Below are positions 11,192 to 21,005 of a stretch of 64,000 nt of DNA, piece after piece. Location: positions 186,001 through 250,000 of the forward strand of contig NZ_JAAVUT010000004.1 of NCBI RefSeq assembly GCF_018449575.1, written 5' to 3'. How positions within the stretch are numbered: position 1 is the first letter of the stretch; every line of letters begins with the position of its first letter. This DNA is from Sodalis sp. dw_96 (GTDB lineage Bacteria; Pseudomonadota; Gammaproteobacteria; Enterobacterales; Enterobacteriaceae). The position numbers and the translations under genes were made by a program. The notes below the pieces were generated by a model that saw nothing but the letters and a program-made list of their open reading frames with translations, had not been told where the DNA came from and searched no databases.

Positions 11192-11207
11192 GAGAATGAT
11201 CATTCTC
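11192..11207. promoter_or_regulatory. 16-bp perfect palindrome in the efflux promoter region
   Basis: GAGAATGATCATTCTC is a perfect palindrome just upstream of the adaptor start, in the gap shared with the divergent tetR gene. Its first two hexamers (GAGAAT, GATCAT) each match the Fur repeat GATAAT at 5 of 6 bases, so it could be a Fur box. It could equally be a TetR operator. Confidence 0.55.
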
Positions 11208-11448
11208 GAAATGAGGCTATTCTATCAGCATGCTTAGGGAGCGAATGGACGGATTCGGTAAAGAATGGTTTCACCGGATGTGCCGGCGCCAGGTAAACCC
11301 TCGGCGGCAATCAGGCTTTTTGCGCTATTCGGCAGCTGAATGGCGGACAAAAGAGTTAAAATGTACCTTTATACGCGTGGTGATATCTGAACTGGCGGCC
11401 CAGTGGCGCGGTGTTGACTAAACTAATACGTACGACTATATTACTTTT

Positions 11449-12057
11449 ATGGCTAGAGCATCTCATAAAGAAAAAATCCTGACCGTCGGCATGCAGGTTG
11501 TTCATGCACATGGTTTTGCCGGTGCGAGCGTGCGCGACATCGTCCAGGCGGCAGGGGTCCCTCAAGGGTCGTTTACCAACCATTTCGCTTCGAAAGAGGC
11601 TTTTGGGCTGGAAGTGATCGACCTTTACTTCGCCAATGCCCGCAAGACCATCGACGAGACCCTGCGTAACGACTCCCTTCCGCCATTGCAACGCTTGCGT
11701 GCCTATATTGACGCCGGTCTGGCAAGGCTCAATAAAAATAATATGCGCGACGGATGTTTGTTGGGCAATTTTACCGCCGAAGCCAGCGGCTGGAGCGAGT
11801 CCATCAGGCTACGATTAAATGAAATCTTCGCTGAAATCCAGCAATCATTGGCCTATTGCCTGCGCGCGGCAATCAAAAGCGGTGAGCTGGATGCCCAACT
11901 CGACAGTGAAGAAATGGCGGCATTTATCGTCGCCTCCCTTCAGGGCGCCAATCTGCTGGCGAAAGCCCAGCACAGCCCCGCGCCGGTGGAGCGCTTCAGG
12001 GAACTGCTGTTTTCGGCGATATTGCCCGTGGTCCATCCCGCTGAAGCCGTTTTATAA
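11449..12057 (+). CDS. TetR-family regulator, divergent from the efflux operon
   Basis: A 202-residue TetR-family protein. The HTH spans about residues 10-50 (VVHAHGFAGASVRDIVQAAG, then VPQGSFTNHFASKEAFG). The C-terminal half is all-helical and contains DGCLLGNFTAEASG, found in TetR proteins that sense small reactive or aromatic compounds. It is transcribed away from the adaptor gene across a 275-bp gap that holds the palindrome at 11192-11207. This is the usual layout of a local repressor. No good ribosome site is visible before the ATG, so it may be poorly or leaderlessly translated. Whether this protein or the one at 4664-5281 controls the pump cannot be settled here. Confidence 0.85.
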   Translation: MARASHKEKILTVGMQVVHAHGFAGASVRDIVQAAGVPQGSFTNHFASKEAFGLEVIDLYFANARKTIDETLRNDSLPPLQRLRAYIDAGLARLNKNNMRDGCLLGNFTAEASGWSESIRLRLNEIFAEIQQSLAYCLRAAIKSGELDAQLDSEEMAAFIVASLQGANLLAKAQHSPAPVERFRELLFSAILPVVHPAEAVL

Positions 12058-13559
12058 CACGCCTTGACCTTCCTCCCGCCAGAGTCGCGGCGGCTATTCC
12101 GGTCTGCCCATCGGTGGTGTGGCACACTCGCTTCTGTTGCCGGCTCGCGGTTCCTCTGGCTGTCTTTTTGATTTTGCGGCATGGGATTATCCTTATTTAA
12201 CCAGCCGTTAGATAAGATAAATTGGATATTTAGCTTGATTCTTAATAAATATTTATGTTTTTCCATCTTTCCATCTCATAAATTTTATATAAATTTGTGT
12301 CTATTTTATAAGCATCGATATACAGCGTTTTTTAACCTTTCTCATTGATATCTATCGAAAAAGAGACATTTCAGCGTTTTAAGCCGATTTGCTGCTCTTC
12401 ATGACAATAGATATAGATATCTTTCCAGGCTCATTTTCATTAAATACAAATCGACCCCTATCTGACCTTACTGAGGATAATCATTGTGTTTACTTACTAG
12501 TTTCGTTAGTTAATAATATGCTAAAAGGAAACTTACCAGACAAAATAATGAAATTGACTAAAATTAACAATTATGCCACATGCATCACAGATTAAAACAC
12601 TATTTTATAAGTACTTTTCCTATTTCTTTTATTGGTTTTCTGTCGGCGAACCGAAGTAATTTCACGTTTTAATTGAACATATAAAATATTATAATATATT
12701 GATAATAAAAGGTTTTATGATGAAGTGTTAATTTAATTGATAGATAAGAATATCGATCCAAGCCGCTAAATATGAACAATCAATAAACATTGACCTGGTG
12801 CAAATGTTGAAATTTAGCATTGCCTTTAGTAATGTATTTCCTTTATTGTCAAGCAAGTAATTAAGCGTGAGCTGGCTAACAATATCATGCAATACTTTTA
12901 ATTTACTCATACGAAAGGCTTGTCAAGTTGTACACTGTAGACGTACCTTTTATCCATACCGGCCGCAAATGATCCTATACCGATTTGTTAACAAAAGCTG
13001 ATGGAAAGCGGTCTTCCTTGAACATGAAGAAAAACTGGAGTGATAAGAACTACTTAGCTCTCTTTTGATCTACCCGGCAGGGTTAATGTTAAATATATAC
13101 AACTATCAATCCCTACAAAGAGACGGTTAACCAATACAAAAGCGCTGGTTCAAAATGTTAACCAGTTCACAACGGATTGGGTTTACCTTCTTTGCCGCCA
13201 TCAATACGACAAAGGGATGTGCCGAGTTCTGGCTTAGGCCGGTCTCAGATAATAAGTGTAGGAATATAACAAGAAGGTGTCTACCGACAACGAACAAAAT
13301 CACCAGGGATTGCAAAGCAGAAAACTCACCTGCTGCCATTATAAATAAATGGCCACATTCAATTGGTTCAAGTTTTTTTTGTTATATACAAAAAATATCT
13401 ATGAACTCAATATTAAAGTCTTTGCAGCGCCCTGTTTTCTGAACGGAATTAAGACTTTCGTTATGGATATTTTATTTAGCCTTGTCTATAAAATTTGTCG
13501 AATCAAAATGAACTGTTTTTAACGTCCTGAAATTTAGTAAGTAACGTTGGAGGTTTAAC
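12058..13559. other. 1.5-kb AT-rich stretch without convincing genes
   Basis: Composition drops sharply compared with both sides. Several short open frames exist (for example 12389-12595 plus and 12728-12910 minus), but none has a convincing ribosome site or a family I recognise. The frames at 13127-13339 (minus) and 13155-13442 (plus) overlap on opposite strands. The region may be a decayed insertion or the promoter zone of the LysR gene. Confidence 0.5.
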
Positions 13560-14480
13560 ATGATTCTATTATCTAAAACATTGAGATATTTTATAGTTAC
13601 CGCACAAGAGCAATCCATAAGAATGGCGGCATTGATTCTCTGCATCACTCCGTCCCCTCTTTGCCGGACGATCAAAATTTTTGAATTGAACCTGGGACAC
13701 AAATTATTTACTCGAACCAATAACGGATTAAAGTTAACCAGCTATGGCCGAGATCTCTATGCGACGTTACTTCCGTTGTACCAAGAAATTTGCGAAATTG
13801 AGAAAAAAGTGATCAAAAAGACTCACCAGATACAAAGTGGAAGATCGAATATCAAAATAGGATTGGATCATCGTGATTATTCGTATTTATCACCTTTTTT
13901 CTCGTCACCATTATTTAAAGATGCAAAAAATAATATCTCACTTGAATATTTTCCGCCTGAGGAGACGAATATAGGTGAGACGCTTAATAAAGAATTATGC
14001 CAGATATTTTTTACACAAAAAAAGATTCATTGTCCGCCAGGATTATTGCACCAGACTTTGTCAGCTGACGTTATTATGCTGGCGGTTAACAGCGATCTGA
14101 AGACCGAAGATTTTACTCAAAACGATCTGTTTATGAATAAAATCTTGGTACAATATGAATCAAATCAGAATGAAGAGATATTTGATGGCATTGAGGAATA
14201 CATTTCAAAAAATCAACTCAACCCGAAGCGGGTGTTTATACCCGAATTGTATGTTCAGCTCTCTATGATCGAAAAAGGTGACGCCATAGGACTTATGCCT
14301 TCGTCGATTATTAATATCATTAACGATCGTAATTTTAAGGTAAAATTCATACCCTTTGATTGTGATAATAAAAAATTGGTTATTGAACGTCATATCTACT
14401 ATACCCCCGCGTATCAGGAGTTTATAGAGGAAAAAATGTTACCGTTGATCGCTAACCACGATAAGTGCTTAACGGGATAG
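13560..14480 (+). CDS. LysR-family transcriptional regulator, AT-rich
   Basis: A 306-residue LysR-type regulator. The winged HTH lies at residues 5-65: LRYFIVTAQEQSIRMAALIL, then the dimer-helix start and the family signature LGHKLFTRTNNGLKLTSYGR. The effector domain is divergent but keeps GDAIGLMPSSII near residue 240. A strong ribosome site (GGAGG, 8 bases upstream) fixes the ATG. The gene is far more AT-rich than the core genes and is bordered on both sides by large AT-rich gaps, which suggests horizontal transfer. It faces the inverse autotransporter gene downstream on the same strand, so it may regulate that adhesin locus; this is inferred from position only. Confidence 0.85.
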   Translation: MILLSKTLRYFIVTAQEQSIRMAALILCITPSPLCRTIKIFELNLGHKLFTRTNNGLKLTSYGRDLYATLLPLYQEICEIEKKVIKKTHQIQSGRSNIKIGLDHRDYSYLSPFFSSPLFKDAKNNISLEYFPPEETNIGETLNKELCQIFFTQKKIHCPPGLLHQTLSADVIMLAVNSDLKTEDFTQNDLFMNKILVQYESNQNEEIFDGIEEYISKNQLNPKRVFIPELYVQLSMIEKGDAIGLMPSSIINIINDRNFKVKFIPFDCDNKKLVIERHIYYTPAYQEFIEEKMLPLIANHDKCLTG

Positions 14481-15381
14481 AATTTTTTTAATTATGGCTA
14501 GGACATTTCATTAACAAGTATCACTGGATGATTTTTAGATGGTAAACTCTTTTTTGGCAATGATTATTTGACCCTGATCCAGTGATACTCTCAGATATGC
14601 CAATTGGCTATCCGGGAGTCATACGGTCGTTTTCCCTCCTTCCCAATGCTCACTTCAACTTCTCTGCTTTTACCATGATACCTGATGCATGAAGACATGA
14701 TGCTGGCGATCAACGGCATAAGGCAACCCTTATCTTCTTCAAATAATAATACAAAATTAATATTTATTGATTAGCAAGAGAATTAATTCATATTATTTAT
14801 ATTAATTTTAATATCAACAGGATATCCATAAAAATAATATGGCCATAGACCAGGAAGATGTTTGACAAGCACGGTTTGCATACTGTGATTAGCGACACGC
14901 AATAAGCGCCTAAGGCCAATCCCATACTTGACGGTGAGTAGGGATTATCAGATCCCTTTTGTTTACCCTCACCATACCTACGCTCCCCCCTGGGTATTTT
15001 CTTCACATCAAAGTCACACTGTCGAAGCCCAACTGCTCTATATCCCTTTCTCGTTGCCACACGAGGGATGGATTTTGATTTATGTGACTGAGGTTAATTA
15101 CTTTTCGATTTAGACTAGGTATAAAATTTTGTGGAATTGTCAAATGGAATATGGCAATCTCGGTATTATAAAGCACCCACGGGCTATCGTATTTTGAAAT
15201 AAGATTAGGGCTATTTATGTAACCAGGGGCATCTTATACCGACAATATATTTATTTATTAGATGATACTCATACATTAACCATAAGCGTTAATGAAAAAA
15301 TGATTTTATAAAAAATATTCAGTGAATACTGAAGGTAACGTATTAACGCGTCCAAACGAAATAGACGGCAGGATAACAACA
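14481..15381. other. 900-bp AT-rich gap before the inverse autotransporter
   Basis: It contains the 12-13-bp inverted repeat at 14518-14589 and presumably the promoter of the adhesin gene. A minus-strand open frame (14797-15060) reads MATRKGYRAVGLRQ but belongs to no family I know and has no ribosome site. Nothing else can be supported. Confidence 0.45.
14518..14589. repeat. Long-range inverted repeat downstream of the LysR gene
   Basis: AGTATCACTGGAT at 14518-14529/30 is the exact reverse complement of ATCCAGTGATACT at 14577-14589, with about 47 bases between. It starts 38 bases after the LysR stop. It may be a terminator with a large loop or the two ends of a tiny non-autonomous element. 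Confidence 0.5.
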
Positions 15382-18300
15382 ATGGTTAATTCTCTTAATA
15401 ATTATTTGCACATATTGCTCTTCCATGCCGCGCAAAATCTCAAAAGAACCGTTAATTCGGTGGGTCGCTTCTCAGCCGATAAATTAAGATTATTTAATCT
15501 GATGGTATGGATCACTATTCTTTTCCAACTGTTGTTTCCTCTCAGTATCGCATTTTCACCTGCCATTGCCGCCGCGATAAAGCAACAAACCATTACTGCG
15601 AGCGAGCCCTATGTTATCGGTCCAGGAGAAAGCGTGCTCTCGGTAGCGAATAAATATCATCTTACCCTGGATGCGCTCAAAAAAATTAATCAGTTCAGGG
15701 CGTTTTCCAGGCCATTCGAACAATTAACCGTCGGGGATGAAATCGACGTTCCGTTGAATGTCGCTGATTTTTCAGGCGTGAATGCGGTGTCTAAAAACCA
15801 GGACGCCCTGCCGGACGATATAGACAAAATGTCTATTTTTAGTACCCGGTCTTCCGTGAGCAACGGCAAATCCGCCTTCGACAATAACCTCGTCGGCGCG
15901 CCTGCCCCGGCCGATCAAAACGGCGATGCCGCCTCCTCCATGCTCCGCTCCACCGCCACCGGAGAAATCGGCCAGAAAGCCCAGCAATGGCTCAGCCAAT
16001 TCGGCACTGCCCGGGTCCAGCTGAATGTCGATGATGACTTTCATCTTGACGGCAGCGCACTGGATTTATTGATTCCGCTGTATGACAAACCCCATGAAAT
16101 GTTTTTTAGCCAGTGGGGGTATCGGAATAAGGATAGTCGCAATACCATTAATATCGGCGCCGGCGCTCGCACTTGGCAAGGGAGCTGGATGTACGGCATG
16201 AACGCCTTTTATGACGAGGATATTACCGCCCGTAACCGGCGGCTCGGCATGGGGCTGGAAGCCTGGCGTGATTACCTTAAGTTTTCCGCCAATGGTTATT
16301 TCAGGCTGTCCGACTGGCGCGATTCCAGGGATCTGGAAGATTATAATGAACGTCCGGCCAACGGATATGATATTCGCGCCGAAGCCTATTTACCCTCCTA
16401 CCCCCAATTGGGGGGCAGGCTGATTTTCGAACAATACCGCGGTGATAATGTGGGGCTGTTCGGCCCGGACAATCTGCAAAAAAACCCCTATGCCGTTACC
16501 CTCGGCGTTAATTACACCCCTATAAGCCTGGTCACCCTGGGCGTCGATTATCGCCAGGGCAAAGGCGATATGAACGACACCACCTTCAGCCTGCAAATGA
16601 ACTATCGGCTCGGGGCATCCTTGCAGTCGCAAATCAGCCCCGACAACGTGGCGGCAACCAGGACCCTTGCCGGCAACCGCTACGATCTGGTTGATCGAAA
16701 TTATGATATCGTCCTTCAGTACCAGAAACAGCAGGTGATTGAACTCAGGCTGCCGGACCATTTATCCGGCTATGAAGGGGACCCTCTCACGGTCACCGCC
16801 GCGGTCACATCCAAATACGCCCTGGATCATATCGTCTGGGATTATTCAGCCATCACCGCCGCCGGCGGCACGGTCACCCAGAGCGGACAAACCGCCCTTA
16901 TCATCAAGCTGCCGCCTTATCAACACGGAGCCGCCGCCACTAACCTGTATAACCTGAGCGCGGTGGCTTACGACGTCAGAAAGAATGCGTCCAATACCGC
17001 CGCCACCCGTATTGAGGTCATGCCCGTCGCGGCGCAAATTACCGCCGCCAACCTGAATGTCACCAAAAATAATGCTGTTGCCAACGGCAGCGACAACAAC
17101 GAGGTAAGAGCCAAAGTCACCGATGCCGGCGGCAATCCGGTGGCCGGTCAAACCGTCACCTTCACCGCCACCAACGGCGCCACGGTCACCACGGTTACCG
17201 GCACCACCGGCGCGGACGGCTTCGCCACCGCCACTCTCACCAATTTGCGCGCCGGCACCAGCGTGGTCACCGCCACTCTCAATGGCGTCAGTCGCTCGGT
17301 GAATACCAACTTTAACGCCGACCCGACTACCGCGAAAGTCACCCTGTCCGTGGTGCATACCGGCATGGTGGCCGACGGCATCGCCACCAACGAAGTCAGC
17401 GCCTTAGTGACCGATGCCAACGGTAACCCGCTTTCCGGGCAAACCGTCGCTTTTACCGCCTCTAACGGTACCGTTACCTCGGTTATCAATCCCACCGGCG
17501 CAGACGGCATCGCCACTGCCAACATTACCAGTAAAACCGCCGGCCCCAGCACGGTGACTGCCACACTGACCAACGGCGGCAACCAGGCGAAGGAGGTCAC
17601 CTTTATCGCTGACGTCGCCACCGCGCGTATCACTCTGAGCGTAGTAAACAGCGGCGCGACGGCAGACGGCATCCAGCGCAATGAGGTCAGAGCCGAAGTC
17701 ACCGATGTCAACGGCAATAAGCTGGCCGGACAGACCGTCAACTTCACCGTCGCCGCCCCCGCCGTCCTTTTTTCGGCGACCAATCCCACCGACGCGGACG
17801 GCAACGCCACCGCCACGATTATCAGTAAAACCGCCGGCACGTTCGCGGTTACCGCTAAACTGATCAACGGCACCAGCCAAAGTCAGGACGTCATCTTTAT
17901 CCCCGACACCGTCACCGCGGGAATCGAACTGACAGTGGTGCGCACCGGCGAGGTTGCCAACGGCATCGCCACCAACGAAGTCAGCGCGCATGTCACCGAT
18001 GCCAGCGGCAATGATTTGGTCGGGCAATCCGTCACCTTTACCGCCACGGACGTTGATGCCAGCCCGATAACACTAATCACCGGTGATGGCGGCCTTGTTA
18101 CCGCCACCTTCACCAGCCATAAGGCCGGCACCAGCACGGTTGTCGCCACCTTGACCAACGGCAACAACGCCAGTGAAAATATCGCCTTTATCGCCGACGC
18201 GTCCACCGCCCGCATTGTCTTGACGGTGGTGCGCACCGGCGAGGTGGCCAACGGCACGGATACCAACGAGGTCAGCGCCCATGTCGCCGATGCCAACGGC

Positions 18301-19719
18301 AATATTTTGGCCGGGCAAACCGTCACCTTTGCCGCCAACAACGTCATCACCAGCCCGGTCATTCTTACCACCAGTCTCACCGGCACCGTTAATGCCGCTT
18401 TCGCCAGCCACGTTGCAGGCACCAGCACGGTAACCGCCACCCTGGTCAACGGCGCCAATCAGGCGGTGGCTATCGCCTTTATTGCCGACGCGTCCACCGC
18501 CCGCATTGCCCTGACCGTGTTGCGCACCAACCAAGTGGCCAACGGCATCGCCACAAACGAGGTCAGCGCCCACGTCACCGATGCCAACGGTAATGACCTG
18601 GTGGGACAAACCGTCACCTTTAACGCCACCGATGTCCTGGTCAGTCCGGTTGTCGTGCCAACCGACGCGGACGGTTCCGCCACCGCCACTTTCGCCAGCC
18701 ATACCGCGGGCACCAGCACGGTAACCGCCACCCTGCCAAGTGGCGGCCCTCAACAGGTGCCGATCAACTTTATCGCCGACGTCACCACCGCGCGGGTTGT
18801 CCTGAGCGTGGTGCGCACCGGCGCGGTGGCCGACGGCATTGCCACCAATGAGGTAAGCGCCCTGGTGGAAGATGCCAACGGCAATATCCTGGCCGGGCAA
18901 ACCGTTACATTTACCGCCTCAAACGGCGCTACTCCGACCGCGGTTATCAACCCCACCGGCCCGGACGGCATCGCCACCGCCACCCTCACCAGCATGACGG
19001 AAGGCAACAGCGTGGTGACGGCTCAATTGACCGGCGGAACGTCAGGAACGGCAACGGTAAACTTCACCCGCAATATCTTTATCGTCAGCATCACCGTTGT
19101 GGAGAACGACGGTTTAGCCAACGGTCTGGAGCCCAATACCGCTGATATATTGGTGCACAATGCCGCCGGCGCTCCGTTGCCGAATACTCAGATAACCGTG
19201 AGCGGCAGCGCCACCACGGGAACCTTCAGGTTTGTCACCCCGGTCACGGGTCCTACCGATTCGAACGGCATTCTGCGGGTGCAATACACCAACAGCTATG
19301 TCAGCGCCACCTCCTTAACCGCCCACGCCACCAATGGCACTGAGCTTACCGCATCCGGCGGGAATTTCAGGCTGCCCACCATGACCATGGTGTCGATAGT
19401 CGCCACTGCGCCGGCGGACAATATAACGCCGGCCAGCGTATTGATAAGGTTGGTCTCCCCCCGCGGCGCACCGGTGGTCGGGACTCATTTGGCGATGCAA
19501 GCAATGAAGTATGTGGGCGGGAACCCCTTGCCGACACAGGCTACCATGGTTGATTCCAACGCGACAACCGATGACGCCGGTGAGACTATGGGCTACGTTG
19601 TCAGCCCCGTACCAGACGTTTCTATATATGTTATCGTGACGATGAGTGACTTTAATAACGGCGGCCAAGGCACAGCATTACGACCTTTTTATGCGGGTTC
19701 CAACCTCACTTTTAATTAG
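15382..19719 (+). CDS. Inverse autotransporter adhesin, intimin/invasin family, with LysM and Ig-like repeats
   Basis: A 1445-residue surface adhesin. Order of parts: an extended N-terminal signal with the hydrophobic stretch LFNLMVWITILFQLLF and cleavage near SPAIAAA (about residue 66); a periplasmic LysM domain (about 75-124) for peptidoglycan binding; the 12-stranded outer-membrane beta-domain (about 194-430); an Ig-like linker domain; seven similar Big_1 domains of about 97 residues (about 550-1230), each opening with TARIxLxVVxTGxVADGIATNEV; then two diverged Ig-like units. I chose the ATG with AGGAT 7 bases upstream over a GTG 60 bases earlier. There is no C-terminal lectin-like domain with the paired cysteines of intimin. 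A terminator follows directly. Ligand unknown. Confidence 0.93.
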   Translation: MVNSLNNYLHILLFHAAQNLKRTVNSVGRFSADKLRLFNLMVWITILFQLLFPLSIAFSPAIAAAIKQQTITASEPYVIGPGESVLSVANKYHLTLDALKKINQFRAFSRPFEQLTVGDEIDVPLNVADFSGVNAVSKNQDALPDDIDKMSIFSTRSSVSNGKSAFDNNLVGAPAPADQNGDAASSMLRSTATGEIGQKAQQWLSQFGTARVQLNVDDDFHLDGSALDLLIPLYDKPHEMFFSQWGYRNKDSRNTINIGAGARTWQGSWMYGMNAFYDEDITARNRRLGMGLEAWRDYLKFSANGYFRLSDWRDSRDLEDYNERPANGYDIRAEAYLPSYPQLGGRLIFEQYRGDNVGLFGPDNLQKNPYAVTLGVNYTPISLVTLGVDYRQGKGDMNDTTFSLQMNYRLGASLQSQISPDNVAATRTLAGNRYDLVDRNYDIVLQYQKQQVIELRLPDHLSGYEGDPLTVTAAVTSKYALDHIVWDYSAITAAGGTVTQSGQTALIIKLPPYQHGAAATNLYNLSAVAYDVRKNASNTAATRIEVMPVAAQITAANLNVTKNNAVANGSDNNEVRAKVTDAGGNPVAGQTVTFTATNGATVTTVTGTTGADGFATATLTNLRAGTSVVTATLNGVSRSVNTNFNADPTTAKVTLSVVHTGMVADGIATNEVSALVTDANGNPLSGQTVAFTASNGTVTSVINPTGADGIATANITSKTAGPSTVTATLTNGGNQAKEVTFIADVATARITLSVVNSGATADGIQRNEVRAEVTDVNGNKLAGQTVNFTVAAPAVLFSATNPTDADGNATATIISKTAGTFAVTAKLINGTSQSQDVIFIPDTVTAGIELTVVRTGEVANGIATNEVSAHVTDASGNDLVGQSVTFTATDVDASPITLITGDGGLVTATFTSHKAGTSTVVATLTNGNNASENIAFIADASTARIVLTVVRTGEVANGTDTNEVSAHVADANGNILAGQTVTFAANNVITSPVILTTSLTGTVNAAFASHVAGTSTVTATLVNGANQAVAIAFIADASTARIALTVLRTNQVANGIATNEVSAHVTDANGNDLVGQTVTFNATDVLVSPVVVPTDADGSATATFASHTAGTSTVTATLPSGGPQQVPINFIADVTTARVVLSVVRTGAVADGIATNEVSALVEDANGNILAGQTVTFTASNGATPTAVINPTGPDGIATATLTSMTEGNSVVTAQLTGGTSGTATVNFTRNIFIVSITVVENDGLANGLEPNTADILVHNAAGAPLPNTQITVSGSATTGTFRFVTPVTGPTDSNGILRVQYTNSYVSATSLTAHATNGTELTASGGNFRLPTMTMVSIVATAPADNITPASVLIRLVSPRGAPVVGTHLAMQAMKYVGGNPLPTQATMVDSNATTDDAGETMGYVVSPVPDVSIYVIVTMSDFNNGGQGTALRPFYAGSNLTFN
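17029..19080 (+). repeat. Array of seven Big_1-coding repeats, about 294 bp each
   Basis: Units begin near 17029, 17326, 17620, 17908, 18205, 18499 and 18785. Each encodes an Ig-like domain with ADGIATNEVSAxVTDANGN and GQTVTFxA. Units four to six are the most alike at protein level, so unequal crossing-over could change copy number and adhesin length. Confidence 0.8.
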
Positions 19720-19742
19720 CATCGGCAAATCCTAATAATTAT

Positions 19743-19775
19743 GGGGAACCACGAGTTTGGTTCCCCGTTTTTTTT
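19743..19775 (+). terminator. Rho-independent terminator after the adhesin gene
   Basis: GGGGAACCA (19743-19751) and TGGTTCCCC (19758-19766) form a perfect 9-bp stem with a 6-base loop, followed by G and eight T. It begins 24 bases after the adhesin stop, so the next gene needs its own promoter or read-through. Confidence 0.92.
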
Positions 19776-19880
19776 AGCACCCCCCGCGATAAAAATGAAC
19801 ATTGAAGATTATGCCATTACATTACAAAATTACTCGGCAGTAATATAAATGAATTATCAAAATTCACCGAGGATATATTT

Positions 19881-21005
19881 ATGCCTAATACCATTACAGT
19901 CATAGCCACACCGAGTTTTTATCCTTATACAACGCCGGCTACGGTAATTGCGCAAGCAACGGTGGCTGATGAAAACGGCGCGCCGGTTGTCGGATTGCCA
20001 GTCACCTTTACCTTTACCTCTGATACAGCAGGGCTTACCCTTCCGGCTACAGAAACGGTCCCTACCAATGCAGACGGGGTGGCCATAGCTTCGGAGTTTA
20101 ATATCGGCCCCCGCCCTGAGGCCTATGTGGTTGGCGTTAGGGCCACTATCGCCGGCGGTATTGTAGATAACGTATACATCGCGGCATATACCCCTGGCGT
20201 TCCCCAGGTGTTTGTCACCAATGCTTTTGATGATATCATCGATCAGTACGCCATCAATGCCGGCATACAAAGCACGGTGCCTGCCGCCATAGCCTTGGCG
20301 CCTGGACAGAACTACACGTTTTATTGGGGAGAACGACGGCTACAAAGGACCACTGAATACAATGACGTGGGACAGGTCGTCGGCGTGCCGTGGATAATCA
20401 ATGTTAAAACCAATTTCCAACTGGCCAGCGTATTGTCCAACGGCGTATATTCAGTATTTTACAGCGTTCGGGATCAGTCGGGTAACGAAGCGGTGTCAAC
20501 ACCGAGACTTATTACAGTGGAAGGTAGCGCGACCAGTCCGGCCACCCTGTTGGCGCCTGAATTGTTACCCGCCACCCTGAATAATGTCATCAATTTGAAT
20601 GCGGCATTCGGCAACCCAAGCATTTTCATCCCCGCCCAGGCTGCTCTCGTCGCCGGCAGTGCTTATACCATCAATTTGATCGCCACGCCGAGAGCCCCCG
20701 GCGCTCCAGGCCCCATTACCAGGATAATCGCTACCGGCACCGTGCCGGCTAACGCCGCTACCGCCGGGATTGACGTTCCCATGACCTATGCCAGCGGCAT
20801 TTTGCTGGGTATTGACGACTCTACCGGGGACTTCTACTATACCATTACGCCCACCAGCGGCCCGTCAGGAACTTCCCGCCATTTGCTGGTGGAGATTGAT
20901 ACCGTACCGCCCATAGCCGCAACCGAGGATTTTGATGATGATGATGATTTTGATGATGATGATCATCATCACCCGGGCGGGCATGGTAATCACCATCCAC
21001 GCTAG
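19881..21005 (+). CDS. Ig-like domain protein without signal peptide, Asp/His-rich tail (paralogue 1)
   Basis: A 374-residue protein of unknown function. It starts MPNTITVIATPSFYPYTTPA with no hydrophobic signal. Residues 1-115 form a Big_1-like Ig domain (ADENGAPVVGLPVTFTF). A middle module (about 115-225) has AINAGIQSTVPAAI, FYWGERR, GVPWIINVKTNFQ and VYSVFYSVRDQSGN. A C-terminal module (about 230-345) has LLAPELLPATLNNVI and IFIPAQAALVAGSAYTINL. The tail is a run of Asp then His (DDDDDFDDDDHHH), which could bind metal. Ribosome site GAGGA precedes the ATG, and an upstream in-frame signal sequence is not available. It is clearly paralogous to the gene at 21314. It may be a secreted partner or decoy of the adjacent adhesin, or a cytosolic protein. 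Confidence 0.8.
   Translation: MPNTITVIATPSFYPYTTPATVIAQATVADENGAPVVGLPVTFTFTSDTAGLTLPATETVPTNADGVAIASEFNIGPRPEAYVVGVRATIAGGIVDNVYIAAYTPGVPQVFVTNAFDDIIDQYAINAGIQSTVPAAIALAPGQNYTFYWGERRLQRTTEYNDVGQVVGVPWIINVKTNFQLASVLSNGVYSVFYSVRDQSGNEAVSTPRLITVEGSATSPATLLAPELLPATLNNVINLNAAFGNPSIFIPAQAALVAGSAYTINLIATPRAPGAPGPITRIIATGTVPANAATAGIDVPMTYASGILLGIDDSTGDFYYTITPTSGPSGTSRHLLVEIDTVPPIAATEDFDDDDDFDDDDHHHPGGHGNHHPR

Noticed and set aside
12389-12595. 68-codon plus-strand frame as a gene
   Set aside because: AT-rich, no ribosome site, no known relative; consistent with chance.
14797-15060. Minus-strand frame as a transposase or intron relic
   Set aside because: I looked for IS and group II intron motifs and found none; no ribosome site or family match.
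16846-18900. Long minus-strand frames (170-275 codons) antisense to the adhesin repeats
   Set aside because: They repeat with the same period as the adhesin domains and are Gly/Val/Ala-rich shadows without ribosome sites.
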